A stretch of 46,638 nucleotides of DNA from an uncultured Francisella sp. (lineage in GTDB: Bacteria > Pseudomonadota > Gammaproteobacteria > Burkholderiales > Neisseriaceae): assembly GCA_943913655.1 (NCBI GenBank), contig CALTZA010000010.1, forward strand, positions 1 through 46,638, read 5' to 3'. A program made the translations under genes and the position numbers. This document shows, one piece after another, positions 15,661 through 25,267 of this stretch. Position 1 is the first letter of the stretch; every line of letters starts with the position of its first letter. A model generated the notes under the pieces. That model did no database searches, was not told the origin of the DNA, and saw only the letters and a list, made by a program, of their open reading frames with translations.

Positions 15661-16791
15661 TTATTCTGTTTTGACTGTTTCTTTTAGGACAGTCTCGCCT
15701 TCTCGAAGGCCTGAGACAACCTCGCTTAAGACGCCGTTAGAGAATCCTATAGTCACTTCTCTTTTAATAGGTTGATTATTTTTACCAAGCACAGTCACAA
15801 AAGTTTTATGATTTTCTTTGTTAATGGCGGTATTGGAAATAGTTAAAACATTTTCTCTTTTACCAGTGATGATAGTTACTATGGCGGTCATATCAACGCG
15901 AAAATTTTGATCAACGCTACTTACTTCTAAAATGGTATAGTAACTATTGCTTGAACTACTTTTGCTATTATCAGCAGTGTTGATTGAAGCAGGATATACG
16001 GTTTTTACTATGGCAGAATAATATTTGTCTGGATTACCACTAATGGTAAAAATGGCCTGTTGACCAGGTTGAACTTGATAAATATCTCCCTCTGAAATTT
16101 CTACTTTAATCTTCATCTTATCCAGTTGAGCGATTTGTGCAATAATAGGCGCATCTAATGAGGCAGCTAAAGTTTGTCCCACTGCTACAGGAAGAGAAAT
16201 AACTGTCCCATCCATCGGTGCTTTGATCTTTGTGTAAGAAAGAGACTGGCTCATATTTTTAACCTCTAGCTTTGCGGTGCGAATTTTGGCATTAGCTTGG
16301 AGAATGCGGTTGCGCGTATCTTGATAAGCACTAAGATAACGATCATATTCGACTCTTGAACTTGCCCCTTCACGATAAAGATGACTAAAGCTGTTTAAAT
16401 TTGCATTAGCCACTTTCAACTGGCGATTAAGAATATTTAAATCTGCCTGGGCGGCGCTAAGAGCATCTTTTGCCTTAGCTAAATTGTTTAAAGGGACAGT
16501 GGGGTCGAGTTCAGCAATTAATTGTCCTTGTTTAACATGATCACCTATCTTTACATACAAGTGTTTGATTTCACCGGAGGCTTGTGCACCAATAGTGGTT
16601 TTTTCAAAAGCTTGCAGTTTTCCTGAAGCTGTGACTTGGGCAATGATATTATCACGGTGGACTTTTTCAGAAATAATAAGCTGTTTTTGTTTATTGTGAT
16701 GTAAGGAAACATATAAAAGCGCACCTATAGCCCCTAAAATGGCAAATATGATAAATTTCTTCAAAAAAGAGCGATTATCTTCTCTAGGCAT
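15661..16791 (-). CDS. macA: MacA-type periplasmic adaptor (membrane fusion protein)
   Basis: The periplasmic adaptor that links MacB to a TolC-like outer-membrane channel. A membrane anchor lies at residues about 12-32, followed by a lipoyl-like half near 60-90. A helical hairpin covers about 95-170, rich in Ala, Asn and Leu. The second lipoyl half includes KIKAPMDGTVISLPVAVGQT, and beta-barrel domains follow. The length of 376 residues is normal. It is the first gene of the macAB operon and diverges from comEA across 177 bp. No TolC gene is in the window. Adaptors of the HlyD type look similar, but the pairing with a MacB fusion favours MacA. Confidence 0.92.
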   Translation of the reverse strand: MPREDNRSFLKKFIIFAILGAIGALLYVSLHHNKQKQLIISEKVHRDNIIAQVTASGKLQAFEKTTIGAQASGEIKHLYVKIGDHVKQGQLIAELDPTVPLNNLAKAKDALSAAQADLNILNRQLKVANANLNSFSHLYREGASSRVEYDRYLSAYQDTRNRILQANAKIRTAKLEVKNMSQSLSYTKIKAPMDGTVISLPVAVGQTLAASLDAPIIAQIAQLDKMKIKVEISEGDIYQVQPGQQAIFTISGNPDKYYSAIVKTVYPASINTADNSKSSSSNSYYTILEVSSVDQNFRVDMTAIVTIITGKRENVLTISNTAINKENHKTFVTVLGKNNQPIKREVTIGFSNGVLSEVVSGLREGETVLKETVKTE

Positions 16792-16968
16792 TTGATATCA
16801 CAGTGGTTTGTATATTTTATTTTGCAGTTTGAATGTTATTAAACTTAGTGAAGTGATGCTGTAGTTTAGCTTAGGTCAGGATGTCATAAAAAATAGTGTT
16901 TTGCAATGCTTTAGGGGTGCGATAAAATATTGACGCAATAATACTCTCTTACAATCATACACTTAAAC

Positions 16969-17358
16969 ATGAGCAAATCATTTAGAAAAACCAAGCATAT
17001 TTTGCTTGCTTTGGGATTATGTTTCTCTTTTATTGATGCGCAATCCTTTATTAATATTAATCAAGCTTCCGCAAAGGAACTTGAAACATTATATGGTATT
17101 GGTTTAAAAAAGGCGCAAGCAATTGTCGACTATCGAAACACACATGGAAGATTTCACACTACCAAAGAAATTATTAAAGTCAAAGGCATCGGTGAAGCTA
17201 TTTGGAAGAAAAATTGTAATCAGATAACGGTAGAGAATAGCAGTAGAGTTTTTTCCATTGGACCTTCTTCTTATGCCGATGAGAAGGAAAATAAACCCAA
17301 GGCACTTCGTTTTAATAGAAAAAATGCTAAGCCTATTTTCCCATTATCTTCTTACTAA
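16969..17358 (+). CDS. comEA: ComEA-like helix-hairpin-helix DNA-binding protein
   Basis: A 129-residue exported protein of the ComEA type, which in competent bacteria binds incoming DNA in the periplasm. The N-terminal signal (about 1-24, HILLALGLCFSFIDA) is followed at once by the family block ININQASAKELETLYGIG. A second hairpin (VKGIGEAIWKK) comes next, and then a basic C-terminal extension of about 45 residues that the shortest ComEA proteins lack. Whether natural transformation works here cannot be told, since no other com or pil genes are in view. The start fits the signal peptide. Confidence 0.85.
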   Translation: MSKSFRKTKHILLALGLCFSFIDAQSFININQASAKELETLYGIGLKKAQAIVDYRNTHGRFHTTKEIIKVKGIGEAIWKKNCNQITVENSSRVFSIGPSSYADEKENKPKALRFNRKNAKPIFPLSSY

Positions 17359-17453
17359 GTGTTGAGGCTAATTTTTTCTAGGATTATAATTAAAGCTGAA
17401 GTATTCAAATGCTACAAAAATTAATTGATTTACGTATTTAAGGTGGGATGTTG

Positions 17454-17675
17454 ATGAAAAAATATTTAATAGCAGCCGGGCTATTAGTAATGTGTGGTAT
17501 TTCTTTTGCTGCAAATGAAAGATTATGCGCAGGAGGGATGGACGGTAATCAAGCCAATGCCAATGTCGATGCGAATGGTGTATGGCATAAGCCGTGCTTG
17601 TTACCGGTTCCTAAAGATTATAGTTATTCAGAGTGGATAAAAAAATCTATTTTATCTTACTTATCAAGTTATTAA
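17454..17675 (+). CDS. Small exported protein of unknown function
   Basis: A 73-residue protein that I do not recognise. The ATG at 17454 is chosen over the in-frame ATG at 17448 because AGGTGG (17441-17446) lies seven bases before it. A clear signal peptide ends SFA-AN (about residues 1-20). The mature part, about 52 residues, has two cysteines (in RLCAGG and KPCLLP) that could form a disulfide, then an Asn/Asp-rich middle and an aromatic C-terminus. A strong terminator follows 68 bp downstream, so it is probably its own short transcript. Size and cysteines would suit a secreted peptide or periplasmic factor; nothing more can be said. Confidence 0.65.
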   Translation: MKKYLIAAGLLVMCGISFAANERLCAGGMDGNQANANVDANGVWHKPCLLPVPKDYSYSEWIKKSILSYLSSY

Positions 17676-17743
17676 TGGGGAGATAGGGTATCTGCTAGAT
17701 CTAGATTTAGAACTAGAAATAGTAGATAGTTTTAAGTAAAGTT

Positions 17744-17773
17744 AGCCGTCCTAGTAGGGACGGCTGCTTTTTA
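17744..17773 (+). terminator. Rho-independent terminator after the small exported protein gene
   Basis: An 8-bp perfect stem AGCCGTCC (17744-17751) and GGACGGCT (17758-17765) with a 6-base loop, followed by GCTTTTTA. It separates the small gene from maeB. It is the clearest hairpin terminator in the window. Confidence 0.85.
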
Positions 17774-17890
17774 GTGTACTTGTCACTGAATTTACAGGTA
17801 ATTAACTTCATTTTTTGGTAATTTTTGTAATCTGATGGAGTTTTGTTCTAAACTTATTAGAGAGGCTAATAAAGTAGGATAGGAGTATTA

Positions 17891-17896
17891 AGGAGG
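17891..17896 (+). promoter_or_regulatory. Ribosome binding site deciding the GTG start of maeB
   Basis: AGGAGG lies ten bases before the GTG at 17907 and nineteen before the ATG at 17916, which favours the GTG start. Confidence 0.7.
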
Positions 17897-17906
17897 AGTA
17901 TAAGGC

Positions 17907-20210
17907 GTGGAGCATATGGAAGAAGAGACCAAAGAGCGCTTGAGGAAGGCCGCTCTTGCTTTTCATGAATACTTAAAACCCGGCAAAATTGAAGTTGTCC
18001 CAACAAAACCCTTAGCAACGCAGTATGATCTATCACTTGCTTATTCTCCAGGAGTTGCAGCTCCTTGTATGGAAATTAAGCGAGATCCAAATTTGGCATT
18101 TCAATACACTGCACGCGGAAATTTGGTTGCTGTAGTTACTAATGGCAGTGCTGTTTTAGGCCTTGGCAATATTGGTCCCTTGGCTGGAAAACCGGTGATG
18201 GAAGGTAAAGGTGTCCTCTTTAAAAAATTTGCTGGTATCGATGTTTTTGATATTGAAATTAATGAGAAAGATCCCGATAAATTAGTCGATATCATTGCCT
18301 CTTTAGAACCAACATTTGGTGGAATTAATTTAGAGGACATTAAAGCACCTGAATGTTTCTATATTGAAAACAAACTGCGTGAACGCGTGAATATTCCGGT
18401 GTTTCATGATGATCAACACGGGACCGCTATTATTACAGCAGCTGCTATTATCAATGCATTAGAAATAGTGAAAAAAGATATTGCAACAGTGAAGCTAGTT
18501 TGCTCGGGCGCCGGAGCTGCAGCTATTGCTTGCTTGGATTTGCTGGTCACTTTGGGTGTGAGTAAAAAAAATATTGTGGTTTGCGATTCTAAAGGGGTAA
18601 TTCATAAAGGCCGTGGCCAGTTAGATTCTTCAAAAACTAGATATCAGATCAATAGCACAAAGTACAATACTTTGGCTGAAGTAATACCAGAGGCTGACAT
18701 TTTTCTAGGTTTATCGGGACCTGATTTACTCACCCCTGAGATGCTTAAGGCCATGAATAAAAATCCAATTGTTATGGCTCTTGCCAACCCTCAGCCGGAA
18801 ATTTGGCCCCCTTTAGCCAAAGCAACTCGCTCTGATGTAATCATTGCCACCGGCCGTTCTGACTTTCCCAATCAAGTTAATAATGTACTGTGTTTTCCTT
18901 TTCTATTTCGAGGTGCTCTAGATGTGGGGGCAACTGGCATCAATGAGCAGATGAAAGTGGCCTGTGTATACGCAATTGCACAGTTGGCTAAGGCAGAAAA
19001 AAGCAATTTGGTGCGCAATGCTGTGGGTAATAATGATTTAGATTTTGGACCAGAGTATATTATCCCTTCTCCATTTGACCCGCGGCTTATTGTTGCAATT
19101 GCCTCAGCGGTTGCCAAAGCAGCGATGGATTCAGGAGTAGCTACTCGACCAATTAATGATTTTGACGCCTATACTGAAAAATTAACCCAATATGTCTATA
19201 AAACAAATCTCTTTATGCGGCCTATTTTTGCCAAAGCAAGAGAACGACAAAAGCGAGTGGTTCTGTGTAATGGTGAAGAAGAACGAGTGCTTTATGCGAT
19301 GCATGATTGTGTGCTTACTCGTATTTGCCGGCCGATCTTGGTAGGTCGCAAAAAAATTATTGAGAGTAAGCTGCAAGCGCTACGTATCAAAATGAAGGAG
19401 GGGGAACATTTTGATGTATTCGATAACGACAATGATCCCCGTTATGAAAACTATTGCGAAGCCTATTATCAGTTGCGTAAGCGCAAGGGTGTGACTCGTA
19501 GTATGGCGAAACAAAAGTTGTTAAATGCCCCTACTTTAATTGGCGCCTTGATGCTTCATAAAGGAGATGCTGATGCCTTAGTTTGCGGTTCAGTGGGCCC
19601 CTTTAAAGCTCATTTTGAAATCTTACAAGAGGTAATCGGCATCGATCCTAAAATTGGCATTGCTTGTGCAATGAATGCTTTGATTTTATCGCGTGGTAAT
19701 CTTTTTATCACTGATACTTATGTCAATGATGACCCAAATGCTCAGCAGCTTGCTCGTATCACGGAGTTGACTGCTAGTAACATGCATCGATTGGGAGTAA
19801 AGCCTAAGGTGGCTTTACTCTCTAATACAAATTTTGGCTCGGTCGATTCACCAGTGAGTCGTAAAATGTCAGAAGCACTTTCTATGATTCAAGAGCGGTG
19901 CCCAGATTTAGAAGTAGATGGTGAAATGCAAGGAGATGTTGCCTTGGTAGAAGAAATGCGTTTGGATATTATGCCCGAAACCACTTTGCTTTCAGGAGCA
20001 GCTAATTTATTGGTGATGCCCAATATTTCAGCGGCGAATATCAGTTATAACCTGCTTCGTGTATCTGCTTCGGACGGTGTGACAATTGGTCCTATTTTGA
20101 TGGGCATGGCCAAGCCTTGCCATATTATTACACCGATTTCATCAACAAGGCGAATTGTCAATATGTGTGCTATTGCTGCTGTTGATGCCCAATATTTTTC
20201 CGATCAATGA
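17907..20210 (+). CDS. maeB: NADP-dependent malic enzyme (MaeB type)
   Basis: Converts malate to pyruvate and CO2 with NADP reduction. The 767-residue protein is the large bacterial type. A malic enzyme part (about 1-430) has SLAYSPGVAAPC, the FHDDQHGTA metal site, a Rossmann segment near GAGAAAIA, and ATGRSDFPNQVNN. A C-terminal phosphotransacetylase-like domain (about 440-767) ends with SDGVTIGPILMGM; in MaeB this domain is regulatory and binds acetyl-CoA. The GTG start is supported by the upstream AGGAGG. It sits alone between a terminator and the ldcA remnant. Confidence 0.96.
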   Translation: MEHMEEETKERLRKAALAFHEYLKPGKIEVVPTKPLATQYDLSLAYSPGVAAPCMEIKRDPNLAFQYTARGNLVAVVTNGSAVLGLGNIGPLAGKPVMEGKGVLFKKFAGIDVFDIEINEKDPDKLVDIIASLEPTFGGINLEDIKAPECFYIENKLRERVNIPVFHDDQHGTAIITAAAIINALEIVKKDIATVKLVCSGAGAAAIACLDLLVTLGVSKKNIVVCDSKGVIHKGRGQLDSSKTRYQINSTKYNTLAEVIPEADIFLGLSGPDLLTPEMLKAMNKNPIVMALANPQPEIWPPLAKATRSDVIIATGRSDFPNQVNNVLCFPFLFRGALDVGATGINEQMKVACVYAIAQLAKAEKSNLVRNAVGNNDLDFGPEYIIPSPFDPRLIVAIASAVAKAAMDSGVATRPINDFDAYTEKLTQYVYKTNLFMRPIFAKARERQKRVVLCNGEEERVLYAMHDCVLTRICRPILVGRKKIIESKLQALRIKMKEGEHFDVFDNDNDPRYENYCEAYYQLRKRKGVTRSMAKQKLLNAPTLIGALMLHKGDADALVCGSVGPFKAHFEILQEVIGIDPKIGIACAMNALILSRGNLFITDTYVNDDPNAQQLARITELTASNMHRLGVKPKVALLSNTNFGSVDSPVSRKMSEALSMIQERCPDLEVDGEMQGDVALVEEMRLDIMPETTLLSGAANLLVMPNISAANISYNLLRVSASDGVTIGPILMGMAKPCHIITPISSTRRIVNMCAIAAVDAQYFSDQ

Positions 20211-20217
20211 GATGATT

Positions 20218-21363
20218 ATGAGCAAAAGTTGTACTAGACAACAATCTTTAACAAGCTCTAGCCTATTAGTCTTAGCTTTTTTGGCCGGCTATTCTGTAAG
20301 TTCTCCTTCTAAACGTATGCCCTAAATGGGTATATTCCAGTTTATACTCAAAGACAAGAAGTTAAAGATAGGCATATATTGCGGCTTTTTGTTCCTTCTA
20401 GTTTTACCAAAGATTTATAGAAGTATTGATCTAGGGATATCTCGTTTGAAAAATGCAGTGCTCACTATAACAATATTTAGGCTGCTTATCGACAGAATGA
20501 GCGCTTTGCTGGAACAGATAAGCAAAGGACTGCTGATTTGCAAGATATTATCATAGCGCGTACACACGAGCTCCTAAAATAGGGCTGACCGTGCGCGAAG
20601 GTTATGGTGCAATGCGCATTCTAAAACACGTTAATTGGTCTAATTTAGATAGTCGCTTACGCGAAAGAGGGACTATTTTGACAGGATACAGCGATATCAT
20701 TGCTATTAAATTGGCTCTCTTGGCTTAGGGTCATGGTCATATATGTTCTCCTATTGATCCCATGCTAGTGGCATGTTTTTAATAAACCAGAGCTGTCAAC
20801 TTATAATAGCTCTAGTTTTATTCAATGTTTAACCCATTCTGTTATGAATATTCCGGTGAATAACGGTGTGTATTACGGTTCAGGGCATAGTGTAGAAGGC
20901 ATCTTTGGGGAGGTAATTTAAGCTTATTGGCTGCTTTAGTTAGTACACCTCACCACATGCCCAATATCCATGTGTTTTATTTATTGAAGAGGTCGGAGAA
21001 GATACTTATCGCATTGAACGGACGTTGCACGCTTTATTTATCAGGTATTTTAGCTTGTCAAAAAGCGATTATGATTGGTATAGTTACACAGCAAAATAAT
21101 GCTGTGGATAAATATGATATTAATCATAATTTATCTAACTTTTTTCGGTATGTGCAGAATCAACAAAAGTATCGGTGTTCACAGGATTTTCAATTGGGCA
21201 CATTGACGATCATGTGACAGTGCCTTTGGGCGTTGCGGCTAAGACAATACTCAAAGGGTTAGGTTATCAGGTGAGGTTTAGTCATTATCCAATCATACAG
21301 CATCCAGATGATCTCAATTTTGCTGCCTTAAGTCAAAGTCTAACTAATCCTATAAATCTATGA
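20218..21363 (+). pseudogene. ldcA: ldcA remnant (LD-carboxypeptidase, peptidase S66)
   Basis: Broken gene for the cytoplasmic enzyme that trims the terminal D-Ala from recycled murein tetrapeptide. Pieces in several frames follow the family order: YSVSSPSKRMP (start region), NERFAGTDKQRTADLQ (near 20495), GYGAMRILKHVNW (20602), TGYSDIIAIK (the nucleophile region near 20685), NLSLLAALVSTPHHMPN (near 20920), YRIERTLHALFISGI (near 21010), and GHIDDHVTVPLGVAAK (near 21200). Stops and frameshifts interrupt it at least six times. The family call rests on this ordered set. Together with the mpl remnant it points to loss of murein tripeptide recycling. Confidence 0.85.
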
Positions 21364-21568
21364 GCTCTTCTTCTCCAATTCAATGGCATTTAGTCTCATA
21401 AGATATCGTAATGTATTGATAATTAAACCAGAGATTAGAGATTAAAGCATAATTAAATTCCTGTTAAGGAGAGGTGTTAATATTGAAAAAATAAGGTAAA
21501 TGAACGGTATGCTTTTTATACTGCAAGTATGCTAGAACTAAAAGTAGAAGCTCAATTTATCTACCTTT

Positions 21569-22540
21569 TTAACGATCAGATAAGGCAACACCAATTAACT
21601 GAGGATCAGGATTGTAAACAATTTTATCATCCAATGCACGCAATAGATGCTCATTGCGATTGGGGTAGTCAAGTCGATTGAGAAAGTGGCGGATAGTGTT
21701 TAGCCTTGCACGTTTTTTATCATCTGACTTGATAATGGTCCACGGTGCATCTCCAGTGTGGGTGTGCAAAAACATGGCATTTTTAGCATTTGTATAGTCA
21801 TCCCATCGATCAAGTGATTGCACGTCAATTGGAGATAATTTCCAGTGCTTCAATGGGTCATTTTGCCGAGAAATAAAGCGTCTTAGTTGCTCTTCTCTGC
21901 TAACAGAAAACCAGAATTTAAACAAAATAATTCCAGAATTAACTAGCATTCGTTCCAGTTCCGGAGCCTGGCGCATAAATTGTAAATATTCATGGGGTTG
22001 GCAAAATCCCATTACTCGTTCTACACCAGCTCTGTTATACCAAGAGCGATCAAAAAAGACCATTTCACCTGCGGTGGGAAAATACTTTATGTAACGTTGA
22101 AAATACCATTGTCCTGACTCTTCAGCTGAAGGTTTTTCAAGGGCAATTACCCGTGCACCTCGAGGATTTAAGTGTTCCATAAATCGCTTGATGGTTCCCC
22201 CTTTGCCTGCAGCATCTCGACCTTCAAAAATTGAAATAATGCGCTGACCTGTTTCTTTAACCCACCGTTGCACCTTTAGCAACTCAATTTGCAGATCTAT
22301 TTTCTGACGCTCATAGGTTTTGCGATTCATCCGCGTACGGTAAGGATAACTATCTGGTAACTTAGCGAAAGAAGCGTCTTCTGCAGATACTTTACCGCGA
22401 TGCTGCAATACCTTTTCAATAAATTCAGTATTAATCACCTTGTTTTTTTCTTTCTTCAATGGCTTATTACTTTCTTTTCTACTGCGCTCTTTATCTATAT
22501 TGCTACTTACTGTTGAAGCAGATTTTTCTTGTTCAGCCAT
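21569..22540 (-). CDS. ppk2: Polyphosphate kinase 2 (PPK2 family)
   Basis: Uses polyphosphate to phosphorylate nucleotides (usually GDP or ADP), or the reverse. The 323-residue protein has a basic, disordered N-terminus (about 1-60) and one PPK2 domain. This domain has Walker A GRDAAGKGG (107-115), the lid-related basic stretch near GARVIALEKPS, and Walker B FFDRSWYNR (162-170). A single domain suits class I PPK2. It diverges from the NhaD-like gene. The TATTAT-type -10 elements in the 140-bp spacer are suggestive only. Confidence 0.93.
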   Translation of the reverse strand: MAEQEKSASTVSSNIDKERSRKESNKPLKKEKNKVINTEFIEKVLQHRGKVSAEDASFAKLPDSYPYRTRMNRKTYERQKIDLQIELLKVQRWVKETGQRIISIFEGRDAAGKGGTIKRFMEHLNPRGARVIALEKPSAEESGQWYFQRYIKYFPTAGEMVFFDRSWYNRAGVERVMGFCQPHEYLQFMRQAPELERMLVNSGIILFKFWFSVSREEQLRRFISRQNDPLKHWKLSPIDVQSLDRWDDYTNAKNAMFLHTHTGDAPWTIIKSDDKKRARLNTIRHFLNRLDYPNRNEHLLRALDDKIVYNPDPQLIGVALSDR

Positions 22541-22680
22541 AGCGCTCTCTAATTTAATAAAAAGGTTATATAAAGTTATATTATACGCTTTTCTCGCAGA
22601 ATAATAGGCAATTTGTAGTGGTGATGAAGTTGTCGGTTATAATAAAAAGGGCTTTTGGCCGCATCATAGGGAAAATCGAT

Positions 22681-24102
22681 ATGTATCGACCTTGTTTATA
22701 TGTTTTGCCTTTAGGGTTGTGTGCAAGCTGTGCCTTTGCGCAAGGGGGCTTTGACGGTGCTCACATGAGTATTTGGTGGGCGTTCCCTTTCATTATGGTG
22801 TTATTAACAGTGGCAGTAGTACCGCTTCTTAATAAACATTTCTGGGAAGAAAATGACAGTAAAATTTTAGGTCTTTGGGTCCTGCTATTTTTGTTTCCTT
22901 TCTTCTATGTTTTTGGAATAAACACGGCAGGTAAGGAAGTGCTTCGCTGCTTGATTGAAGAATACATCCCCTTTATTTTATTACTGCTTGCACTTTATAC
23001 TGTTTCAGGCGGTATTTTGGTGTGGGGTCCATTGCGGGGTACACCTAAAAACAATGTGATTTTATTAGCAATTGGTACTTGCTTAGCCTCTTTGATGGGA
23101 ACCACAGGGGCAGCAATGTTAACCGTGCGACCGTTAATACGCGCGAATGCAACTCGAACATATCGTGTTCATTCTTTACTGTTTTTTATCTTTCTTGTTG
23201 CCAATATCGGTGGAGGATTAACACCTATTGGTGACCCTCCCTTATTTTTAGGTTTCTTACAGGGAGTAAGTTTTCTGTGGATATTTGAACACATGGCTGC
23301 ACCAGTGGTATTGAATACTTTGTTATTGCTGGCTGTATTTTTTTGTCTTGATCAATTTTTCTATAAAAAAGAAATTCTAAATAAAGAGCATATTTTTCCC
23401 CCTTTAGCTACAGGCAAAAACTCAGGATTTCGCTTATATGGCAAAATTAATCTATTATTGTTAGTACTAATCGTTACTGCAGTGGTTATTTCTGGTATCT
23501 GGCATCCTGGTAGTTTTACTGTTTTAGGGATTAAGGTAGCATATGAGTCGTTATTAAGAGATATCGCTTTAATCATCATCATTTTTATTTCACTTATCTT
23601 TACAGATAAACAAGTCAGAAGCGGTAATGAATTCGATTGGGAACCAATGTGGGAAGTTGGCCAGCTGTTTTTAGCTATATTTATCGTGATCATACCAGTA
23701 TTAAGTATTTTGAAAGCAGGTGAGAGTGGAGCTTTTTCACCTCTTATAAAACTAGTCAATGATGTTCATGGGCAGCCAATTAATCCTCTTTATTTTTGGA
23801 TTAGTGGGGGGCTTTCTTCTTTTTTGGATAATGCACCAACTTATTTTGTATTTTTTAATTTGGCTTGTGGAGATGCGCACTATTTAATGCAACAAGCGCC
23901 TCAGACTTTATTATCAATTTCCATGGGATCGGTTTTTATGGGAGCGATCACTTATATTGGGAATGCACCTAATTTGATGGTGCGTTCTATTGCAATACAG
24001 CGTGAAGTGCAAATGCCAGGATTTTTTAAATACATCTCATATTCGTTACTAGTGCTTGTTCCTGTTTTTTTTATCGATATGCTGGTTTTTTTGATGCACT
24101 AG
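22681..24102 (+). CDS. Sodium:proton antiporter of the NhaD/ArsB (ion transporter) superfamily
   Basis: An integral membrane transporter of about 474 residues with 11-12 hydrophobic segments. The conserved GTTGAAMLTVRPLIRAN, NIGGGLTPIGDPPLFLGF and a late LDNAPTYFVFFN block are typical of NhaD-like antiporters found in proteobacteria and intracellular bacteria. The frame is open from a GTG at 22618. I prefer the ATG at 22681 because AGGGA lies eight bases before it and the protein then begins directly with a cleavable signal (MYRPCLYVLP... to FAQGG). It could help keep sodium low or pH stable. The ion cannot be proven from sequence. argE follows 7 bp later. Confidence 0.85.
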   Translation: MYRPCLYVLPLGLCASCAFAQGGFDGAHMSIWWAFPFIMVLLTVAVVPLLNKHFWEENDSKILGLWVLLFLFPFFYVFGINTAGKEVLRCLIEEYIPFILLLLALYTVSGGILVWGPLRGTPKNNVILLAIGTCLASLMGTTGAAMLTVRPLIRANATRTYRVHSLLFFIFLVANIGGGLTPIGDPPLFLGFLQGVSFLWIFEHMAAPVVLNTLLLLAVFFCLDQFFYKKEILNKEHIFPPLATGKNSGFRLYGKINLLLLVLIVTAVVISGIWHPGSFTVLGIKVAYESLLRDIALIIIIFISLIFTDKQVRSGNEFDWEPMWEVGQLFLAIFIVIIPVLSILKAGESGAFSPLIKLVNDVHGQPINPLYFWISGGLSSFLDNAPTYFVFFNLACGDAHYLMQQAPQTLLSISMGSVFMGAITYIGNAPNLMVRSIAIQREVQMPGFFKYISYSLLVLVPVFFIDMLVFLMH

Positions 24103-24109
24103 GGGAAAG

Positions 24110-25267
24110 ATGCACATGAATACCATCACTTGGTTAAAAAAGTTGATTGGGTTTGACACTACTAGTGATCTGTCTAATTTGTCGCTGATCAATGAAATAG
24201 CAGACTTTTTACAACAGCAAAAGGTTGAATTTTTTCTTGACTATAATGACATGGCAAACAAAGCCAATCTTTTTGCTCTATTTCCTGCTTCTGATGGTGC
24301 GCGGGATGGCGGTATTATTCTCTCTGGACATAGTGATACTGTCCCTGTAGTTAAGGAGCAGTGGACAAGTGATCCTTTTGTAGCTGAGGAAAGGGACAAT
24401 AAAATTTATGGACGAGGTGCCTGTGATATGAAAGGTTTTCTGGCAGCTTGTCTTGCTTTGGTTCCCAGCATCAAACAACAGAAATTAGAAAAAGCAATCT
24501 ATTTTGCTTTCTCTTATGATGAGGAAGTCAGTTGTCTTGGTGTTCCTAGATTATTGTCAGCAATAAAACAACGTCACATTACTCCAGGTTACTGTATTAT
24601 TGGTGAGCCCACCTTAATGAAATTAGTCGTAGCTCATAAGGGGCATCATTCTTTTCGCTGTCAGTTCCGTGGTATTGCAGCACACAGTTCTGTGCCTCAT
24701 CGAGGAAGTAACGCCATTATTTATGCCAGTTATTTTATTCAAGAACTATCTCGCTTGGCTGAACTTTTCAAGTGTCGGGAACATGATCCAGATTTTGATG
24801 TCCCCTTTTCTACTCTTAATATCGGGGAGATATACGGGGGTACTGCAGTGAATATTGTTCCTGAACAATGTGAAGTGAAGTTTGATATTCGTAATATTCC
24901 GCAAGTGACTTTAGCTCCTATCATTAAAGAAATCGACGCTTATTTAAGGCTAAGAATATACAAGCGAATGCAAGCAGAAAATAAGAATACCGGCTATGTG
25001 CTAACAGAAGAAAATATGGTACCTGCAATGGTAGCAAGTAAGGATCCTTATCTTCTTAATTTAATGCAAAAACTTTTGGCAGATGCCAGGCCACACAAAG
25101 TTGCTTTTGCTACCGAAGGGGGACATTTTTCTGCAGCAGGAATTCCGACGGTAGTTTGTGGACCTGGCAGTATTGAGCAAGCACATCAGGTAGATGAATA
25201 TGTAGAGTTATCGCAGTTAAAAGCCTGCGATCAGTTTTTAGCAGATCTTTTACATTCATTGACATGA
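24110..25267 (+). CDS. argE: Acetylornithine deacetylase (ArgE)
   Basis: An M20-family metallohydrolase that releases ornithine from N-acetylornithine in arginine synthesis. Metal ligands and catalytic residues are in place: SGHSDTVPV, YGRGACDMKGF, and the Glu pair in FSYDEEVSCLG. IIGEPT follows, and the dimerisation domain opens with AHKGHHSFRCQF. The C-terminal His lies in GGHFSAAGIPT. The length of 385 residues is normal. Two in-frame ATGs (24110, 24116) follow AGGGG; the second has the better spacing. DapE is the main alternative, but the motif wording fits ArgE better. Its stop overlaps the rsuA remnant. Confidence 0.88.
   Translation: MHMNTITWLKKLIGFDTTSDLSNLSLINEIADFLQQQKVEFFLDYNDMANKANLFALFPASDGARDGGIILSGHSDTVPVVKEQWTSDPFVAEERDNKIYGRGACDMKGFLAACLALVPSIKQQKLEKAIYFAFSYDEEVSCLGVPRLLSAIKQRHITPGYCIIGEPTLMKLVVAHKGHHSFRCQFRGIAAHSSVPHRGSNAIIYASYFIQELSRLAELFKCREHDPDFDVPFSTLNIGEIYGGTAVNIVPEQCEVKFDIRNIPQVTLAPIIKEIDAYLRLRIYKRMQAENKNTGYVLTEENMVPAMVASKDPYLLNLMQKLLADARPHKVAFATEGGHFSAAGIPTVVCGPGSIEQAHQVDEYVELSQLKACDQFLADLLHSLT

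Noticed and set aside
16930..16955. TTGACG followed by TACAAT before comEA as a promoter
   Set aside because: The spacing between the two elements is only 14 bp, too short for a normal sigma-70 promoter. No better pair was found.
20326..21363. Three separate open frames (20326-20556, 20927-21217, 21175-21363) that could be small genes
   Set aside because: They are fragments around the ldcA remnant. The LD-carboxypeptidase motifs run in order across their frames and the gaps between them.
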